Source: Euglena gracilis (taxonomy: Eukaryota; Euglenida; Euglenophyceae; Euglenales). From it: a stretch of DNA of 64,000 nt. The stretch spans positions 9,529,071-9,593,070 of the forward strand of contig CP154957.1 of NCBI GenBank assembly GCA_039621445.1. Reading direction: 5' to 3'. This document shows positions 34,130-43,857 of the stretch, in pieces. Position numbers and translations under genes: made by a program. Position 1 is the stretch's first letter. Every line of letters starts with the position of its first letter. Under the pieces are notes generated by a model that did not search any database, was not told the DNA's origin, and saw only the letters and a program-made list of their open reading frames with translations.

Positions 34130-35499
34130 ACTACAAATCATTGCATTGCTACTGCAATTTTGCTGTGCGCTGAGCCGCCACTGCACTGCAGCGAAAGCAA
34201 AACAAACAAGCAAAAATTATGACAAACTTTGGATGAAGCACGAAAATCAATGACCTGGCAGAATAAATGTTGAAAGGGAGTATGAAGTGTGCAAAAAAGT
34301 TTTAAATGCAAAAAAGCACAGGTGCCCAACATCCAAAAGATAATTTTAAGGAAAGCCCATGACAATATTTCGCATTGCCATCTCATTTTCATTGGGATGA
34401 ACACATCATTGATGAAATAGTGCACACACCTCTCCATTGTCAGACAGGTAGGCAACACTCAATTCAATATTCTCCTGCAGTGCCATACACTGCATTCTCA
34501 ATGATTCCTCAGAGTCCTGGGGTGAACGGCATTGAGTGAAGCGCTGCGGTTACATCAAAACGCGTCGCCACACTTGTTGGGTTGCTTGAGTTGGACGTCC
34601 TGCCGCCCCCACATCTCCTGGAGGAAAAAAAGAACAAACCACCGACATCGGCAACGCGGCACACCGTTGTGTAGCGCTTCGATGCCCTGCGGCTGCGCTG
34701 GCCTTTGACCCGCCCAGAACGAGGAAGCCTGGGCCAATTTTGTTGCCGCATCAGCGGCGGCCCCGTTGAACTGCAGCAGCTTTGCCTCGGAGGCTGCGTG
34801 CTGACGGTCCACGTGCTCCTTTAGAGCCAGTGTGTGCAACTGAGCAGCTTTCCTGAGAAGAGACATTGCATGCACCATTTTCACAACACAATACACCACA
34901 TTTTTCCAAATCTTTGAACCCTTGATGGTGGTGGTGGTGGTGGTGGTGGTGGTGGTGGTGGTGGTGGTGGTGGTGGTGGTGGTGGTGGTGGTGGTGGTGG
35001 TGGTGGTGGTGGTGGTGGTGGTGGTGGTGACGACGACGACGATGACAGAAACAATGGTGGTGGTGGTGGTGATGGTGGTGTTGACAACATCGACAACGAC
35101 GACGATAGCAGCAAGCAGCAACAACATATTGTTCAATCACTGAATACTCGAGTGTGTTTATTCCCCCTATTCCCCCAGAAATAAACGTAATTTAGTATAT
35201 TTAATCCAGGGGTGAATTTGAAAAACATATGTAGATATGCACACAATTGGAACTCAATATGAGCCTTCTGTTTGTCAATTGCGGGGATGTCATTCAATAA
35301 ACTCTGCAAATGGCGCTTCAAGTTCTCCTCTTCCAATTCCAACCCTTCAATACTTCTTTGGACTGAAAGAGTGGAATGGACATCACTTCGACCCTGTGTG
35401 GAGACTTTCGCAAAAAGGACCCCTCCATCACTGGCCCCTCTCAACAGGGCATGTCGTGTATCTGACTTTCCCCAGGTGGAGGATTCAAGTTCAAAAGAT
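34130..35499 (-). CDS. Uncharacterised coiled-coil protein, 3' exons
   Basis: Four minus-strand exons with GT-AG introns join in a continuous frame, and a fifth closes the gene. The product contains EGLELEEENLKRHLQSLLND, then IDKQKAHIEFQ-L-KAAQL, HTLALKEHVDRQHAASEAKL and EESLRMQCMALQENIELSVA. These are heptad-like, Glu/Lys/Leu-rich segments, as in coiled coils. Phases match at all three inner junctions (2/1, 1/2, 0/0), which is unlikely by chance. I do not recognise the family. Upstream exons should lie beyond 35499 but were not found. A (GGT)n tract fills part of the intron between the first two exons. Confidence 0.7.
34150..34197 (-). CDS. Coiled-coil gene, probable last exon
   Basis: Alternative acceptors CTGCAG and GTGCAG lie after a pyrimidine-rich stretch (TTTTGCTTTCGCTGCAG). 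Both lead to a stop within 20 codons. The exact choice and end are uncertain. Confidence 0.35.
34430..34516 (-). CDS. Coiled-coil gene, exon d
   Basis: Acceptor ACCCCAG, donor GTGTGTG at 34429. It encodes DSEESLRMQCMALQENIELS then VAYLSDNGE, in phase 0 throughout. Confidence 0.68.
34574..34617 (-). CDS. Coiled-coil gene, exon c (44 bp)
   Basis: Acceptor TTCCTCCAG, donor GTGTGG. In the frame set by exon b it encodes GDVGAAGRPTQATQQ and ends in phase 0. Confidence 0.55.
34710..34852 (-). CDS. Coiled-coil gene, exon b
   Basis: Acceptor CTTCTCAG. The first base completes Leu, followed by KAAQLHTLALKEHVDRQHAA and NGAAADAATKLAQASSFWA. Donor GTCAAA at 34709 leaves one base of a codon. Confidence 0.72.
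34925..35030 (+). repeat. (GGT)n microsatellite in an intron
   Basis: About 34 GGT units, followed by (GAC)n and a second GGT run at 35055-35075, lie within the intron between exons a and b. Poly-Thr, poly-His and poly-Pro ORFs here are artefacts. Confidence 0.95.
35245..35499 (-). CDS. Coiled-coil gene, exon a
   Basis: Acceptor TTTTTCCAG just above 35499; donor GTGTGC at 35244. It encodes SFELESSTWGKSDTRHALLR through IDKQKAHIEFQ and ends with two bases (TT) of a Leu codon. Confidence 0.7.
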
Positions 35500-35769
35500 C
35501 TGGAAAAAGAAAAGGTGGGGTCCCAAAAAATTTTTGCTTTTTTTGGACCCCCCCCCAAAGAACAAAACCCAACCTTGGAAGAATCAGTTGCTTGCTTGGA
35601 TGAGTGGGCAGATGGGAGTCAGAGGGGGTTCTGGGGTTTCCCCCTTCCCTGTTCCTGCCGAGGCAGCTGGGCAGGACATTTTCTTCCATTTTGACTTCCA
35701 GCTTCCTTTGCTCTGGTCAAAGCTTCACCCAAAAATCAAATTTTGAGGTGTGTGCATATCAGGCTTCTT

Positions 35770-35999
35770 TTTAAGACCCGGGGGGGAGGGGGGGTCCCCC
35801 CCCACCCACCCAGGGTGGCGTGGGACCCCCCCCCGGGGGGTGACCCCCCCAAAATCGGGCCTGTTAAAGGCAATTTTCAAAAATTTTCGGCGCTTTGCGC
35901 CGAAAAGGTATACCCGGTGCCTCCGGTGCGGGACCCCCCCCGGGGGGTCCGGCCCGGAACCACCCACCCACCCCCCTCCCCCCCGGGGGGGGGGGGTCT
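35770..35999 (-). repeat. Dispersed GGCGCC-hairpin repeat, copy 2
   Basis: TTTTCGGCGCTTTGCGCCGAAA in a G/C-run frame is the inverse relative of 6538-6745. The PHD-finger element begins about 10 bp after it. Confidence 0.5.
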
Positions 36000-36009
36000 T
36001 CTGACTTAA

Positions 36010-37262
36010 AAACGTGTTCAGCCCGCCAAATGCCTGCCCTGAAATTCGTGGTCATGAACACGTTTTCCATGAGGGCATCTGTGGCAATGACACGTTTTCC
36101 ATTAAGGCATCTGTGGCAATGACACGTTTTCCATTAGGGCATCTGTGGCAATCAAAAAAATTGTTGTCATGAAAATTCGGCGACAGGTTGAGAGGCCGGG
36201 TGGTCCTCTACCCTAGACTAGGTAGGTCTAGACTAGACTGGACTAGACTAGGTAGGTCTAGGGGGATACTCTACAACACAAGAAACGGCCAGAGGTTGCC
36301 TTTGAGCAATACGACAGGGAGTGTTAGACGTCACGGAAGACGACACGCAAAAAAGAGCCATACTTTGCTGGCCGCCGCAAATCATGGCAATGAAAATGGT
36401 ATGCCAAACCGCAGGCGTCACACACCACTTTCCTCGGCTCCACATGATTTGGATTTTTGGGAATGGCAAAACCACAAAAACCACATCTGTCCTGTTTTTT
36501 TTTAGGCAGTCGGGACACAGCACGAGGCAGAGGGGGTTGGTCGGGGGGGGGGGGGATTGGCGCTCTGCAAAAGGCAACACAACTCCGTTGGTCGTGGTTT
36601 AGCGGACTCCCCGAGCGACGGCATTCACATGTATGAAAAGAGTTTGCCGAACGATTCCCTGAAACGAATTCACTTCCCGACTGCTGCGCACGTCGAGCCA
36701 CACATTGTTCAATGACGCTTGCCTCATCGAACAACAGGCTGGGTTCCAGCTCCCATCCCGTCCAGGCAATAAAGAAATCATCAAGCTCAGGGTAAGATGC
36801 TTGCCGATGTTGACACAGTTTGGCGAACTCCAAACAGTTGGCAACAGCAGCAAGCTCTGCACCTACGGAGCCAGACTTTTTCTTCGTGTTGCCCTGTGCC
36901 AGCAAGGTGCCATGAAGGGGGTCAACCTTCGGCTTCTTGGCATCTTGCTGGTATACCGCGAGAGCAGCCAGGAACAGTTCCGTCCTAGGGGGAGGTGGCA
37001 AAAGACCATTCACAAAGTTTGCCGTGCGTTTAGTCATAGTGGGAGGGCTGTGAAAAAAGGGGGGAAAGGGGGGGTAACACGTTTTCCATTAGGGCATCTG
37101 TGACAATGACACGTTTTCCATTAAGGCATCTGTGGTAAGGCACGTTTTCCATTAGGGCATCATTTTTTCAGTCCAAATTTCACATTTTCGCGTTTTTGAC
37201 CCCTTGCGTGAATCATGACCACAAATTTAAGGGCAGGCATTTGGCGGGCTCTGAACACGTTT
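36010..37262 (-). mobile_element. PHD-finger TIR element, copy 1
   Basis: Inverted terminal repeats of about 45 bp: AAACGTGTTCAGCCCGCCAA at the left and the inverse at 37200-37262, with a 2-bp indel. Inside each end are direct repeats of ACACGTTTTCCATTAGGGCA (three at the left, three at the right). The left flank is TTAA; the right flank is TTTA/TTAT. One minus-strand ORF fills the centre. No transposase domain of a known superfamily is recognisable. Confidence 0.7.
36324..37037 (-). CDS. PHD-finger protein of TIR element, copy 1 (last zinc ligands lost)
   Basis: A 237-residue ORF starting with MTKRTANFVNGLLPPPPRTE. The middle has VANCLEFAKLCQHRQASYPE and LDDFFIAWTGWELEPSLLFD. The C-terminus has CGFCG, CDACGLAYHFHC and then FLRVVFRDV, where copy 2 has FLCKACRVP, so the final Cys pair of the C4HC3 finger is lost by a frame change. 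Relative to copy 2 about 180 bp between the N-terminal part and the finger are missing. PHD fingers usually bind histone tails or act as cross-brace zinc folds; the role here is unknown. Confidence 0.65.
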   Translation of the reverse strand: MTKRTANFVNGLLPPPPRTELFLAALAVYQQDAKKPKVDPLHGTLLAQGNTKKKSGSVGAELAAVANCLEFAKLCQHRQASYPELDDFFIAWTGWELEPSLLFDEASVIEQCVARRAQQSGSEFVSGNRSANSFHTCECRRSGSPLNHDQRSCVAFCRAPIPPPPDQPPLPRAVSRLPKKKQDRCGFCGFAIPKNPNHVEPRKVVCDACGLAYHFHCHDLRRPAKYGSFLRVVFRDV

Positions 37263-37266
37263 TTTA

Positions 37267-38212
37267 TATCGAGAACTGTGTCCCAGACGCGGTTCGGGAG
37301 TGAAACCTGTGCCTGGGACGCCGGTTCGGGCGGTAACCCGAACCGGCGTCCCAGGCACGGGTTTCATGCCCGAACCAGCGTCTGGGACACAGTTTTTGAA
37401 ACCGTGGCTAGGGGGCTCCGGTTTCATGCCCGAACCGGCGGCTGAGGAATCACGGCCAAATTCGCCCAAAATACCCATGTTTGGCAGTTTTGGGCTACTT
37501 TGGCCCAAATGGGCCGCCGGTCAAAAATGGCAGATTCCACACTTATGAAGCCATGTTACCCATTAATCGAAAGCTCTTCTCAAGGGCTTTCGACAGATGG
37601 CCACAGGATTCGGCCATAATGCACGCAGCGCTTATTTTCAGCGATCGTGTATTCCAAAATTTAACATCCTAATTTGTCAAATCCCACATCTCAGGTTGCA
37701 TATTGCATATCAAACGAAAGGTCTCGCCACCACCTTTCGCTTGGTACCCACAGAACTCAGCCAGATTACAAAGCGCCCTCAAAATCAGCGATCGCATTTT
37801 TCCGCATTTTTCGGACCCCATTTGCATATCTGAAATTCCACTTTTCAGCTGCCATGTTGCCCATCGATCGAAAGCTCTTCTCGAGGGCTTTCAGCAGATG
37901 GCCTTAGATTTCTGTCATGCTTCGTGGTATTCTATTTCAGAAATTCTCCAAAATTGGCCAAAAGGGAATTTTTCCTCAAAAACCCCCAATTTTTGGCCCA
38001 AGACCACCCAAAAACTGCTCAAATATGATTGCCACCTGTCTACAAACCCTTTTGGACACTTTTTGGCACTTTTTATTTTGGGTCCCCCAGAAGCCGGTTT
38101 CACGCCCGAACCGGCGTCTGGGACGCCGGTTCGGCGCAGAAATTTCCCGCCCGAACCGGCGTCCCAGACGCCGGTTCGGGCATGAAACCGGAGCCCCCAG
38201 ACACGGTTTCAA
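37267..38212. repeat. Hairpin-bearing repeat X, copy 1
   Basis: Hairpins of CCCGAACCGGCGTC/GACGCCGGTTCGGG type lie at 37285-37400 and 38095-38180. The inner part includes TCGAAAGCTCTTCTCAAGGG, GTGGTATTCTATTTCAGAAA and ACACTTTTTGGC. The whole order recurs at 41860-43060 (copy 2). Confidence 0.75.
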
Positions 38213-38324
38213 ACAAATTGTGGCTGACCCAGATTTCAGCCTGAAAACGTGTTCAGGGGGCCCCCTTCGGGCCCCCCTGCTGAACACGTTTTCAGGCTGA
38301 AATCTGGGCTCAGCCACAATTTGT
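38213..38324. repeat. Foldback hairpin FB1
   Basis: A near-perfect inverted repeat: arms ACAAATTGTGGCTGA...GCCTGAAAACGTGTTCAG around a GGGGCCCCCTTCGGGCCCCC centre. A second copy is at 40498-40612. The arm contains AAACGTGTTCAG, the outermost bases of the PHD-finger elements. Confidence 0.9.
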
Positions 38325-38866
38325 GTGTAGGAAAAAAAACCTGGTGCAAATTCTAGTGGAAGAGACTTGGAAAAAAATTGCCTCCTCCCGGAAAAATGGA
38401 TCGTGGCACATCATGGCATCATATGTTAAAAACAGGCTGGTGGTGACACGGTAGCGGAGATATTCACAAACAATTATCAATTTGAAAAAAGGGGGGAAAT
38501 TCCCCCTCGGACCCATGAGTTCTGGACTTGTTGGTCTTTACGGTTGGCCGACCGAAGGGCTGCAAAACAGCAGCGATGTCCGACGGCAAAGACACCCAAA
38601 AGTTCAATGAAAAGTTGAGTTCTTAGTGTGAGAAATTTCAAACAAAACTCACTTAAAAAGAGTTTTCTTTCCAAAATTTCGGGAAATAATTCTTTCCTGA
38701 GATTTCCCTCGACCCCCTCCTTTTACACCTGTGCGCTCATGGGGTTTCAGGCCAGCCTCTGGGGCATTCCGGGGTTTGGAACCCACCAAAAAAGTCAGTT
38801 CTGTTTGGGCGTTGCACCACAATTTTTTTTGGCAAAATCCTGTGTCCGTCTGGGTCCCCGTCTGGG

Positions 38867-38986
38867 TCCCTCAACCCCGGGGGGGGGGGGGGAGGGGGGT
38901 CCGGTGTGCCTGTGTGTGCCTGCCCAGGCAGGCACTACCCCACCCCCCGGGTGGTCGGATTTCGGCCTGTGCCCAGGCAGATTCTT
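38867..38986 (+). repeat. Repeat G1, left part, interrupted copy
   Basis: Matches 46170-46270: CAACCCCGGGGG, CCGGTGTGCCTG, CTGCCCAGGCAGGCACTACC and GGTCGGATTTCGGCC. The match breaks off near 38967 and resumes at about 40617, after the PHD element and a foldback. Confidence 0.7.
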
Positions 38987-38990
38987 TTAA

Positions 38991-40493
38991 AAACGTGTTC
39001 AGCCCGCCAAATGCCTGCCCTGAAATTCGTGGTCATGAACACGTTTTCAATGAGGGCATTTGTGGCAATGACACGTTTTCAGTGAAGGCATCTGTGTGCA
39101 GGCACGTTTTCAATGAGGGCATTTGTGGCAATGACACGTTTTCAGTGAAGGCATCTGTGTTCAGGCACGTTTTCAGTGAGGGCATCTGTGGCAACCCCCA
39201 GCAAGAAACGAAAATCGCTATCATGAAAAATCGGCGTGCGGTTGAGAGGCCGGGTGGTCCTCAACGGGTGAGGCGGGTCGGGGGCACTCTACAACACGAA
39301 GAAGACGACAACAAGAAGGCTAGGTTGCCTTGGCACAACGACAGGGAAGGGGCGAAAATCACGGCACACGACAGGCTTTACACAAAAAAGAGCCATACTT
39401 TGGTGGCCGCCACAAATCTTGGCAATGAAAATGATATGCCAAACCGCAGGCGTCACAGACAACTTTGTTCAGCTCCACACAATTTGGATTTTTCGGAATG
39501 GGAACACCACAAAAACCACATTTCTCCTGTTTTATAGGCAGTCGGGACACAGCACGAGGCACAGGGGGTTGGTCAGGGGAGGGAACAGAGCTGACCATAG
39601 GAGCGGAACGTTGCTCGGCGGTGGGAAAGACAGAGGGAACACTGGTCAGGTCCTGATTTTCGACCGAGTGTTCGTCACTTGGTGGGGCGCAAAAATTTGC
39701 CCAAATTGACCACCGTGCAACGTTCCGCGCCGTAGCTGCACCGTCGTCGTCCTCCTCGGTTTTCAGGGTGACGGACGGCGGGCAGGAGGAAGGCAACACT
39801 ACTCCCTCGGTCGTTGTTTTGCGGAATGCCCGAGCGACGGCATTCACATGTATGAAAAGAGGTTGCCGAACGATTCCCTGAAACGAACAAAGTTCCCGAC
39901 TGCTGCTCACGTTGAGCCACACATTGTTCGATGACGCTCGCCTCATCGAACAACAGGCTGGGTTCCAGCTCCCATCCCGTCCAGGCAACAAAGAAAGCAT
40001 CCAGCTCAGGGTAAGAGGCTTGCCGATGTTGACACAGTTTGGCGAACTCCAAACAGTTGGCAACAGCAGCAAGCTCTGCACCCACGGAGCCGGACTTTTT
40101 CTTTGTGTTGCCCTGTGCCAGCAAGGTGCCATGAAGGGGGTCAACCTTCGGCTTCTTGGCATCTTGCTGGTATACCGCGAGAGCAGCCAGGAACAGTTCC
40201 GTCCTAGGGGGAGGTGGCAAAAGACCATTCACAAAGTTTGCCGTGCGTTTGGCCATATTGGCAGGGCTGCGGGAAAAAGGAAAAAAAAGAGAAAAAAGGG
40301 GGGGGTGACACGTTTTCAGTGAGGGCATTTGTGGCAATGACACGTTTTCAGTGAAGGCATCTGTGTTCAGGCACGTTTTCAGTGAGGGCGCCGTTTTTTG
40401 GGTCCGAATTTCACAAATTCGCGTTTTTGACCCCTTGCGTGAATCATGACCACGAATTTCAGGGCAGGCATTTGGCGGGCTCTGAACACGTTT
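38991..40493 (-). mobile_element. PHD-finger TIR element, copy 2
   Basis: Bounded by TTAA at 38987-38990 and TTAA at 40494-40497. The outermost bases AAACGTGTTCAG and CTGAACACGTTT are perfect inverses, and the TIR continues through CCGCCAAATGCCTGCCCTGA. Subterminal direct repeats CACGTTTTCAATGAGGGCAT occur at both ends. TTAA duplication and a C-terminal cross-brace zinc finger both recall piggyBac, but the DDD catalytic domain is not visible. Confidence 0.75.
39359..40256 (-). CDS. PHD-finger protein of TIR element, copy 2 (frame change inside)
   Basis: The start ATG at 40254-40256 gives MAKRTANFVNGLLPPPPRTE. This frame runs through LDAFFVAWTGWELEPSLLFD to SFHTCECRRSG (about 39820). The conserved C-terminus is read in another frame, with KTEEDDDGAATARN, PPVPRAVSRLP and a full C4HC3 finger: CGFCG, CDACGLAYHFHC, CKAC. 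Either one indel near 39820 or a small unrecognised intron separates them. Confidence 0.65.
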
Positions 40494-40497
40494 TTAA

Positions 40498-40612
40498 ACA
40501 AATTGTGGCTGAGCCCAGATTTCAGCCTGAAAACGTGTTCAGGGGGCCCCCTTCGGGGGCCCCCTGGCTGAACACGTTTTCAGGCTGAAATCTGGGCTCA
40601 GCCACAATTTGT
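40498..40612. repeat. Foldback hairpin FB2
   Basis: Same sequence as FB1 (38213-38324), arms of about 50 bp around GGGGGCCCCCTTCGGGGGCC. It starts immediately after the right TTAA of PHD element 2. Confidence 0.92.
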
Positions 40613-40616
40613 GTAT

Positions 40617-40766
40617 AGAAAATAGGCCATTTTTCCGGGTCTGTGCTTGGGCACTTTTGGCCGTGTGCCCTACCCCCCCCCCCCGGGGGGCGGATTTGGA
40701 GTGCCTGCCAGGCAGGCCCCCCCCCCCCCGGGGTGGGGTCCACCCGACTAAAATACAGCCTGGTCA
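40617..40766 (+). repeat. Repeat G1, right part, interrupted copy
   Basis: AGAAAATAGGCCATTTTT, CGGATTTGGAGTGCCTGCC and CGACTAAAATACAGCCTG match 46275-46432 and complete the copy started at 38867. Confidence 0.7.
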
Positions 40767-41289
40767 CCGCCCACATGCATCTTGACTTGGCTTCTAATTC
40801 AGTTTTTTAAAGAGCACACCATTGTTGTTGACAAATTTGGACCTGTTTGGGGGGAAACTTTTTGGAAAAATGCATTGCCCTTTGGGCAGCAATATTTTTT
40901 TTATTCAACAGAAATCCATTCAAAATGGCTCGGAGGGGGGCCAGGGGTTTTTTTTTGTAACTGTGAATTGAGGCCCGGCGCCTGACCTGTATTTCGTGGG
41001 TGTGAACACGAAATACAGGGCGTTATTTTCAATTCACGAATACAGGCTGTATTCGTGAATAGGGTATTCACGAAATACAGGCTGTATTTCGTGAATAGGA
41101 TTTTTTTTGTGTTTAAAACACTTTCTGAAACTAGAAACCTCCTTGCATCACATCATCCGAAGTGATTCAGAAAAAAAACCAAATGCACAAAGCAAAAGAA
41201 AATTGAATGGCATATCCTGGGTGATAAATGAAGGTGGTGCACAACTGGTGCAATATCAGACAGCAAAATACTGTGGGGGGCGGGGAAAG

Positions 41290-41660
41290 CTAACGAGGTT
41301 TGCACAAACGACACACCCATGACCCATGTTTGGGCTCATGGCATAAATTCACACAACGCCAGTGGTGTGAAAGGGAACAAACGTCACACTGCACTCGGTT
41401 CATATCACGGCACGGGGAGCGAGGGGGAACGACCACACCACATCTGGCACACGTGGGGGAGGCTGACACAAGACGGCGCTTTTTGAAACGACAGTGGTGG
41501 ATCAATCAACCAGGCCGCCCACGCACAAAGGAAAGTGTCCAGTTAGTCGTAGACGGCGCCAAGCTCACTGCACACCACCTCGAATTCAAGGAGGTGAGCA
41601 AATGCGGATTGCTCTGTCCCTTCCGTCCCGGACGCTTTCTTTTTTGGTAGCCTCCACCAG
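41290..41660 (-). pseudogene. PHD-finger protein copy 3, C-terminal part
   Basis: Minus-strand reading gives LLEFEVVCSELGAVYD and LDTFLCARAAWLIDPPLSFQ, aligning with CLEFAKLC...LDDFFIAWTGWELEPSLLF of copies 1 and 2. A complete C4HC3 finger follows: CARCG, CDVCSLSHHWRC, WVCRLC. A stop separates the two blocks in this frame. Confidence 0.65.
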
Positions 41661-41666
41661 AATGTT

Positions 41667-43240
41667 AACCCCCCCCCCCAATTAGAAGCCCCCCGGGGCT
41701 ACTATTCGGTCACTCTGCGGAAAACCCGAGGGGGGGGGGTTCTAATTGGGTACCCTTTGTTTAAAGGAAAAACTTCGGCCGGCGGTCGATCCGGGGATCG
41801 AACGGGGTCCAAGTTTAAAAAATCGCAAGACGCATTTATTCTAGTTTTTGGGTGGATAGGCCATGTTTCTGAAACGAAAACTGTGTCCAGAACGCCGGTT
41901 CGGGCGTGAAGCCGTGTTCCAGAACGCCGGTTCGGGCTGCCGCCCGAACCGGCGTTCTGGAACACGGCTTCACGCCCGAACCGGCGTTCTGGACACAGTT
42001 GTTGAAACCGTGGATTAGGGGCTCTGGCTTCACGCCCGAACCGGCGTTCAAGGAATAAAGGCCAATTTCGCCCTAAATACCCAGTTTTGGGCATTTTTGG
42101 GATCCTTTGGGCTCATGGCCATGTCGATCGGCCGATTGAAGTTTTCATCCGTCTGATGCCAGGTTGCCCATCAATCGAAAGGTTTTTTTCCAGAATTACG
42201 ATTTGGAAAAAAATTTTGGTTGGACCACCCCTGGGTTTTTTCAGAATCACGGTTGGGAAATTTTGGCTGGACCCCCCCCAGATTTTTTCAGATTTGCAAT
42301 GCCGAATTTTCGGTTGGACCCCGCTGGTTTTTTTTCCAGAATTATGGTTGGGATTTGATCCCCCCTTTTTCAGAATTCCGGTTCAGAGATTTTGGCTGGG
42401 TTTCTTCACAAACACGGTTGAAAAAAAAAATGGCTGGAGCCCCCCCTAGGGTTTTTCAGAAGTACGGTTGGGAAATTTTGGCTGGACCCCCCCGGGAATT
42501 TTTCAAAATTTTTAGGAAATGTTAATTACAGTTGGGAAATATTGGCCCCCCTTGGTGTTTTCAAAATTGGTTGGACCCTCCCCTGGGTTTTTCAGAATTA
42601 TGGTTAGGAAATTTTAGCTGGACCCCTTGGGTTTTTTCAGAATTACGATTTTTGGACCCTTTTCGCAAATTCCAAAATCCACTGTTCACCTGCCATGTTG
42701 CCCCTTGATCGATAACCCTTCTCAAGGGTTTTAGATGGCCTTAGATTTCAGCCCTGCTGCATGGTATTCTATTTCAGAAAATCCCCAGATTTGGCCAAAT
42801 GGAAATTGTTGCACAAAATACCCCAATTTCTGGCCAAATACCCCCCAAAAAGTGCTCAGATATGATTGCCTCATGTCTACAAACCATTTTGGACACTTTT
42901 TGGCCCTTTTCATTTTCGGTCCCCAGGACGCCGTTTTCCCGCCCGAACCGGCGTTCTGGACACCGGTTCGGCGCAGAAATTTCTGCGCCGAACCGGCGTC
43001 CAGAACGCCGGTTCGGGCGTGAAGCCAGAGCCCCAATACACGGTTTCAAGGATACTAGATATCACTTTTGTTCCCAATGTCGACCTTTTTTCGTGGAGAA
43101 TTTTCGAGTTTTTCACCATTTTTCGGAATTTTTTTCGTCAAATTTCCCCCCGGCTTCGCCGGGGGGGGGGGGGGGGTGTTATTTGGATTTTTGGCGGGAA
43201 ACCTGAGGGGGGGGGCTTCTATTTGGGGGGGGGGGGTTAT
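41667..43240. mobile_element. Insertion inside PHD element 3 (carries repeat X, copy 2)
   Basis: The ends are inverted: AACCCCCCCCCCCCAATTAG-AAGCCCC at the left, and on the complement of the right end AACCCCCCCCCCCCAAATAG-AAGCCCC. It contains the second copy of repeat X with hairpins at 41890-42000 and 42935-43020 and a tract of TTTTTCAGAATTACGGTTGG repeats (42180-42660). It separates the DPLHS and KKKASG parts of the PHD ORF. The precise right edge is blurred by a duplicated G-run motif up to 43265. Confidence 0.6.
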
Positions 43241-43265
43241 TTGGGGGGGGGGCTTCTGGGGGTTT

Positions 43266-43394
43266 ACTGTGCAGGGGGTCAATAGCAGGATTCTTTCTTT
43301 TCTGCCAACCCTGCTTAATTGTAGCCAAAAATTCAGCAACTTTTGGGGATTGTGGCAACATTCTGTCCATGGTGTTTGCAGCTTTCTTCGCCAT
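43266..43394 (-). pseudogene. PHD-finger protein copy 3, N-terminal part
   Basis: MAKKAANTMDRMLPQSPKVA and KRKNPAIDPLH align with MAKRTANFVNGLLPPPPRTE and KKPKVDPLH of the other copies. It continues, after the 1.6-kb insertion, at 41660. Confidence 0.7.
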
Positions 43395-43857
43395 TTTCAG
43401 GAGAACAGACTGAGGAGAAACAAAGTGTGAAGGTGCGAAATAGCACTTTTTGCTCTAAACCGAAAATCGGTGCAAGGTCAAGCATTGTGGGGGCCCTTGG
43501 GGGGGGACCGGGCGCCTTCGGCGTCTAGTCCCCCCCCCCAAAGTACACCCCAATAACTTGGCCTTACACTCATATCTCGTTTTCCAGGTCCAGGGGTTGG
43601 TTATCAATGTGTTCCAGGTCATCTCGACAATGTTTTCACATTTTGGTTTCTATTCACGGAATACAGGGCGTTATTTTCAATTCACGAATATGGGCTGTAT
43701 TTGTGAATAGGGTATTCACAAAATACAGGCTGTATTTTGTGAATAGGATTTTTAGAAAATTTTGGGCAAAAAAAACGCCCCAAAAGTGCCCTAAACCATG
43801 GCGTGAAGCACATCAACAAAATACAGGGCAGGCACCAGGCCTCTTAATTAACGGTTA

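Larger units (their letters stand above)
40976..43847 (-). mobile_element. PHD-finger TIR element, copy 3 (interrupted)
   Basis: The outer inverted repeats AGGCCCGGCGCCTGACCTGT and, on the complement at the right, AGGCCTGGTGCCTGCCCTGT share the TGCCTGCCCTG...GTGAACACG core with copies 1 and 2. Direct repeats containing AATACAGGGCGTTATTTTCA lie inside both ends (41018-41100, 43660-43752), the same architecture as copies 1 and 2. The PHD ORF is split by the insertion at 41667-43240. Confidence 0.65.

Noticed and set aside
34555-35143. Poly-Thr, poly-His, poly-Pro and poly-Val ORFs
   Set aside because: They are translations of the (GGT)n tract. Only the 34710-34852 part is retained as an exon because it has splice signals and matching phase.
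41786-41812. tRNA-like T-arm sequence (GGGGATCGAACGGGG)
   Set aside because: The complement resembles TTCGATCC, but the stem bases do not pair and no anticodon or D arm is found at the right distances.
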